DNA from: Alphaproteobacteria bacterium
GTDB lineage: Bacteria > Pseudomonadota > Alphaproteobacteria > Bin95
DNA length: 64,000 bases
NCBI GenBank assembly: GCA_020638555.1
Contig: JACKII010000004.1
Span: 1 to 64,000, forward strand
Direction: 5' to 3'
Below are positions 62,806-64,000 of the stretch, one piece after another; position 1 is the stretch's first letter, and the number at the start of each line of letters is the position of its first letter. A program made the position numbers and the translations under genes. The notes under the pieces were generated by a model that was given only the letters and a program-made list of their open reading frames with translations, was not told the origin of the DNA and ran no database searches.

Positions 62806-64000
62806 TCAACCGGCGGTCTGCGGTTCGGCGGCATAGCCGCGGCCGATGCCGTAATAGGTAAAGCCGGCGGCGCGCATCTCCGCCGGGTCATACAGATTGC
62901 GCATGTCGACCATCACCGGCGCCTTCATCAGCGCCTTGACCCGCTCGACGGGCAGGCTGCGGAACTGCCGCCATTCGGTGACGATGGCAACGCAGTCGGC
63001 GCCGGAGAGCGCGTCGTCCGGGTCGCGGGCATAGTACGGACCGTCGCCCAGCTCCGCCTTGCCGGTGGCCATGCCTTCCGGATCGAAGGCACGGACGGCG
63101 ATGCCGGCCTTCAGCAGTTCCGGCACGATCACCAGCGCCGGGGATTCGCGCATGTCGTCGGTCTCGGGCTTGAAGGTCAGGCCGAGGACGGCGACCGTCT
63201 TGCCCCGTGCGGCCGCCCGCCCGCCGAGGGCGGCGACCACCCGCTCGGCCATGGCGAATTTGCGCTTGTCGTTGATATCGGACACGGTCTCGATGATGCG
63301 CAACGGCGTGCCATAGGCGTGGCGGGCGGTGTGGGCCAGTTCGGCGGTGTCTTTCGGGAAGCACGAGCCGCCATAGCCGGGCCCCGGCGCCAGAAAGCGC
63401 GGGCCGATGCGGTCGTCCATGCCGATGCCCCTGGCGACCTGCTGCACGTCGGCGCCGGCCTTCTCGCACAGATCGGCCATCTCGTTGATGAAGGTGATCT
63501 TGGTGGCGAGGAAACCGTTGGCGGCGTATTTGATCAATTCCGCCGTGACCAGATCGGTGTAGAGCACCGGCACGCCCCGGGACGAAAGCGGCTGGTAGAG
63601 CCGGTCCATCGCCGCCTTGGCACGCTCGCTCTCGCAGCCGACGATGACGCGGTCGGGGTTCAGGAAATCCTCCAGCGCCGCGCCTTCGCGCAGGAATTCC
63701 GGGTTCGAGACCAGGTCCCACTCGGCGCCTGCCGGGGCGTTGCGGGCCAGCACCTCCCGGATCCTGCGGTTGGTGCCGACCGGCACGGTCGATTTGGTGA
63801 CGACCACCGTTTCCCCCTGCAGGGACCGGGCGATCTGCTCGGCCGCGCCAAACACATAGCGCAGGTCGGCGGAACCATCGGCGCTTTCCGGCGTGCCGAC
63901 GGCGATGAAGACCAGATCCGCCTCCGGCACCTCCATGGCCAGGTCATCGGTGAAATGCAGGCGGCCGGCGGCGGTCAGGCGAACCACCATTTCCCGCAGC
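62806..64000 (-). CDS. ugd: UDP-glucose 6-dehydrogenase, N-terminus outside window
   Basis: Partial: about 398 codons remain, and the NAD-binding start lies beyond the right edge. VFIAVGTPESADGSADL, VVTKSTVPVGTNRRIRE, NPEFLREGAALEDFL, and the catalytic Cys in GYGGSCFPKDTAEL all match UGD. KYAANGFLATKITFINEM supplies the substrate Lys. Oxidises UDP-glucose to UDP-glucuronate for exopolysaccharides. Followed by pgm/manB-type gene 9 bp downstream. Confidence 0.93.
   Translation of the reverse strand, partial: LREMVVRLTAAGRLHFTDDLAMEVPEADLVFIAVGTPESADGSADLRYVFGAAEQIARSLQGETVVVTKSTVPVGTNRRIREVLARNAPAGAEWDLVSNPEFLREGAALEDFLNPDRVIVGCESERAKAAMDRLYQPLSSRGVPVLYTDLVTAELIKYAANGFLATKITFINEMADLCEKAGADVQQVARGIGMDDRIGPRFLAPGPGYGGSCFPKDTAELAHTARHAYGTPLRIIETVSDINDKRKFAMAERVVAALGGRAAARGKTVAVLGLTFKPETDDMRESPALVIVPELLKAGIAVRAFDPEGMATGKAELGDGPYYARDPDDALSGADCVAIVTEWRQFRSLPVERVKALMKAPVMVDMRNLYDPAEMRAAGFTYYGIGRGYAAEPQTAG

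Overview
The window is 64 kb of chromosome from a high-GC alphaproteobacterium, probably of Rhodospirillales type. The case rests on a GcrA cell-cycle regulator, a PhaR/PhaC/PhaA polyester system, the hom-glpX-recJ gene order, a CofG-CofH (FO synthase) fusion and a PEP-CTERM protein. This assignment is inference from gene content; no 16S or marker search was possible. Most genes are housekeeping or catabolic and densely packed. There are no rRNA genes, no CRISPR array and no intact transposase.

Layout. 0-0.4 kb: the 3' tail of a large serine recombinase runs antisense into a tRNA-Arg(CCG) gene, so an integrated element may end here. 0.4-7 kb: class I aminotransferase, VOC protein, SLC13 permease, TPR-methyltransferase, MarC protein and two identical tRNA-Gly(GCC) genes. 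7.2-13 kb: two luciferase-like monooxygenases with an alpha/beta hydrolase, a metallo-beta-lactamase-fold hydrolase and an MFS carrier. The MFS gene lies between two 183-bp mobile-looking repeats. 13.1-17.4 kb: sixA, ppk1 and ppx (polyphosphate). 17.5-19.3 kb: PHA synthase phaC. 19.4-27 kb: lipoprotein, aminotransferase, hom, glpX, recJ, SDR and enoyl-CoA hydratase on one strand. 27-33.5 kb: YqgE, DsbD/ScsB-like reductase, SDR plus CoA-ligase-like pair, GGDEF-EAL protein. 33.8-36.3 kb: omega-aminotransferase, gcrA and a cytochrome c. 36.4-39.7 kb: phaR, a second PhaC-like enzyme and the phaA thiolase. 39.7-48 kb: Nudix hydrolase, isoprenylcysteine-methyltransferase-like protein, a tandem repeat array, acyl-CoA dehydrogenase, hydantoinase-type amidohydrolase, hemN and a ThDP enzyme. 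48-54.8 kb: VIT1-type carrier, VOC protein, a zinc ABC transporter operon (znuC, znuB), an HCCA-isomerase-like protein and two carriers. 55-57.5 kb: FO synthase. 57.8-64 kb: PEP-CTERM protein, ppk2, a LuxR-type regulator, phosphomannomutase/phosphoglucomutase and UDP-glucose dehydrogenase (cut by the window edge).

Themes. Carbon and phosphate storage are both well represented (phaC, phaR, phaA and a PhaC-like enzyme; ppk1, ppx, ppk2). The FO synthase implies deazaflavin (F420) chemistry, and two LLM-family oxidoreductases lie in the same window, although their cofactor cannot be read from sequence. The right edge may be the start of an exopolysaccharide/PEP-CTERM region.

I did not find a clear new defence or mobile system. 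The strongest unexplained signals are: (1) twin 183-bp repeats bounded by CTAG, whose ends coincide with the stop codons of two neighbouring genes; (2) a related 0.5-kb tandem array; (3) phased ACTTGT motifs with a lux-box-like palindrome upstream of the PEP-CTERM gene; (4) the recombinase/tRNA junction.
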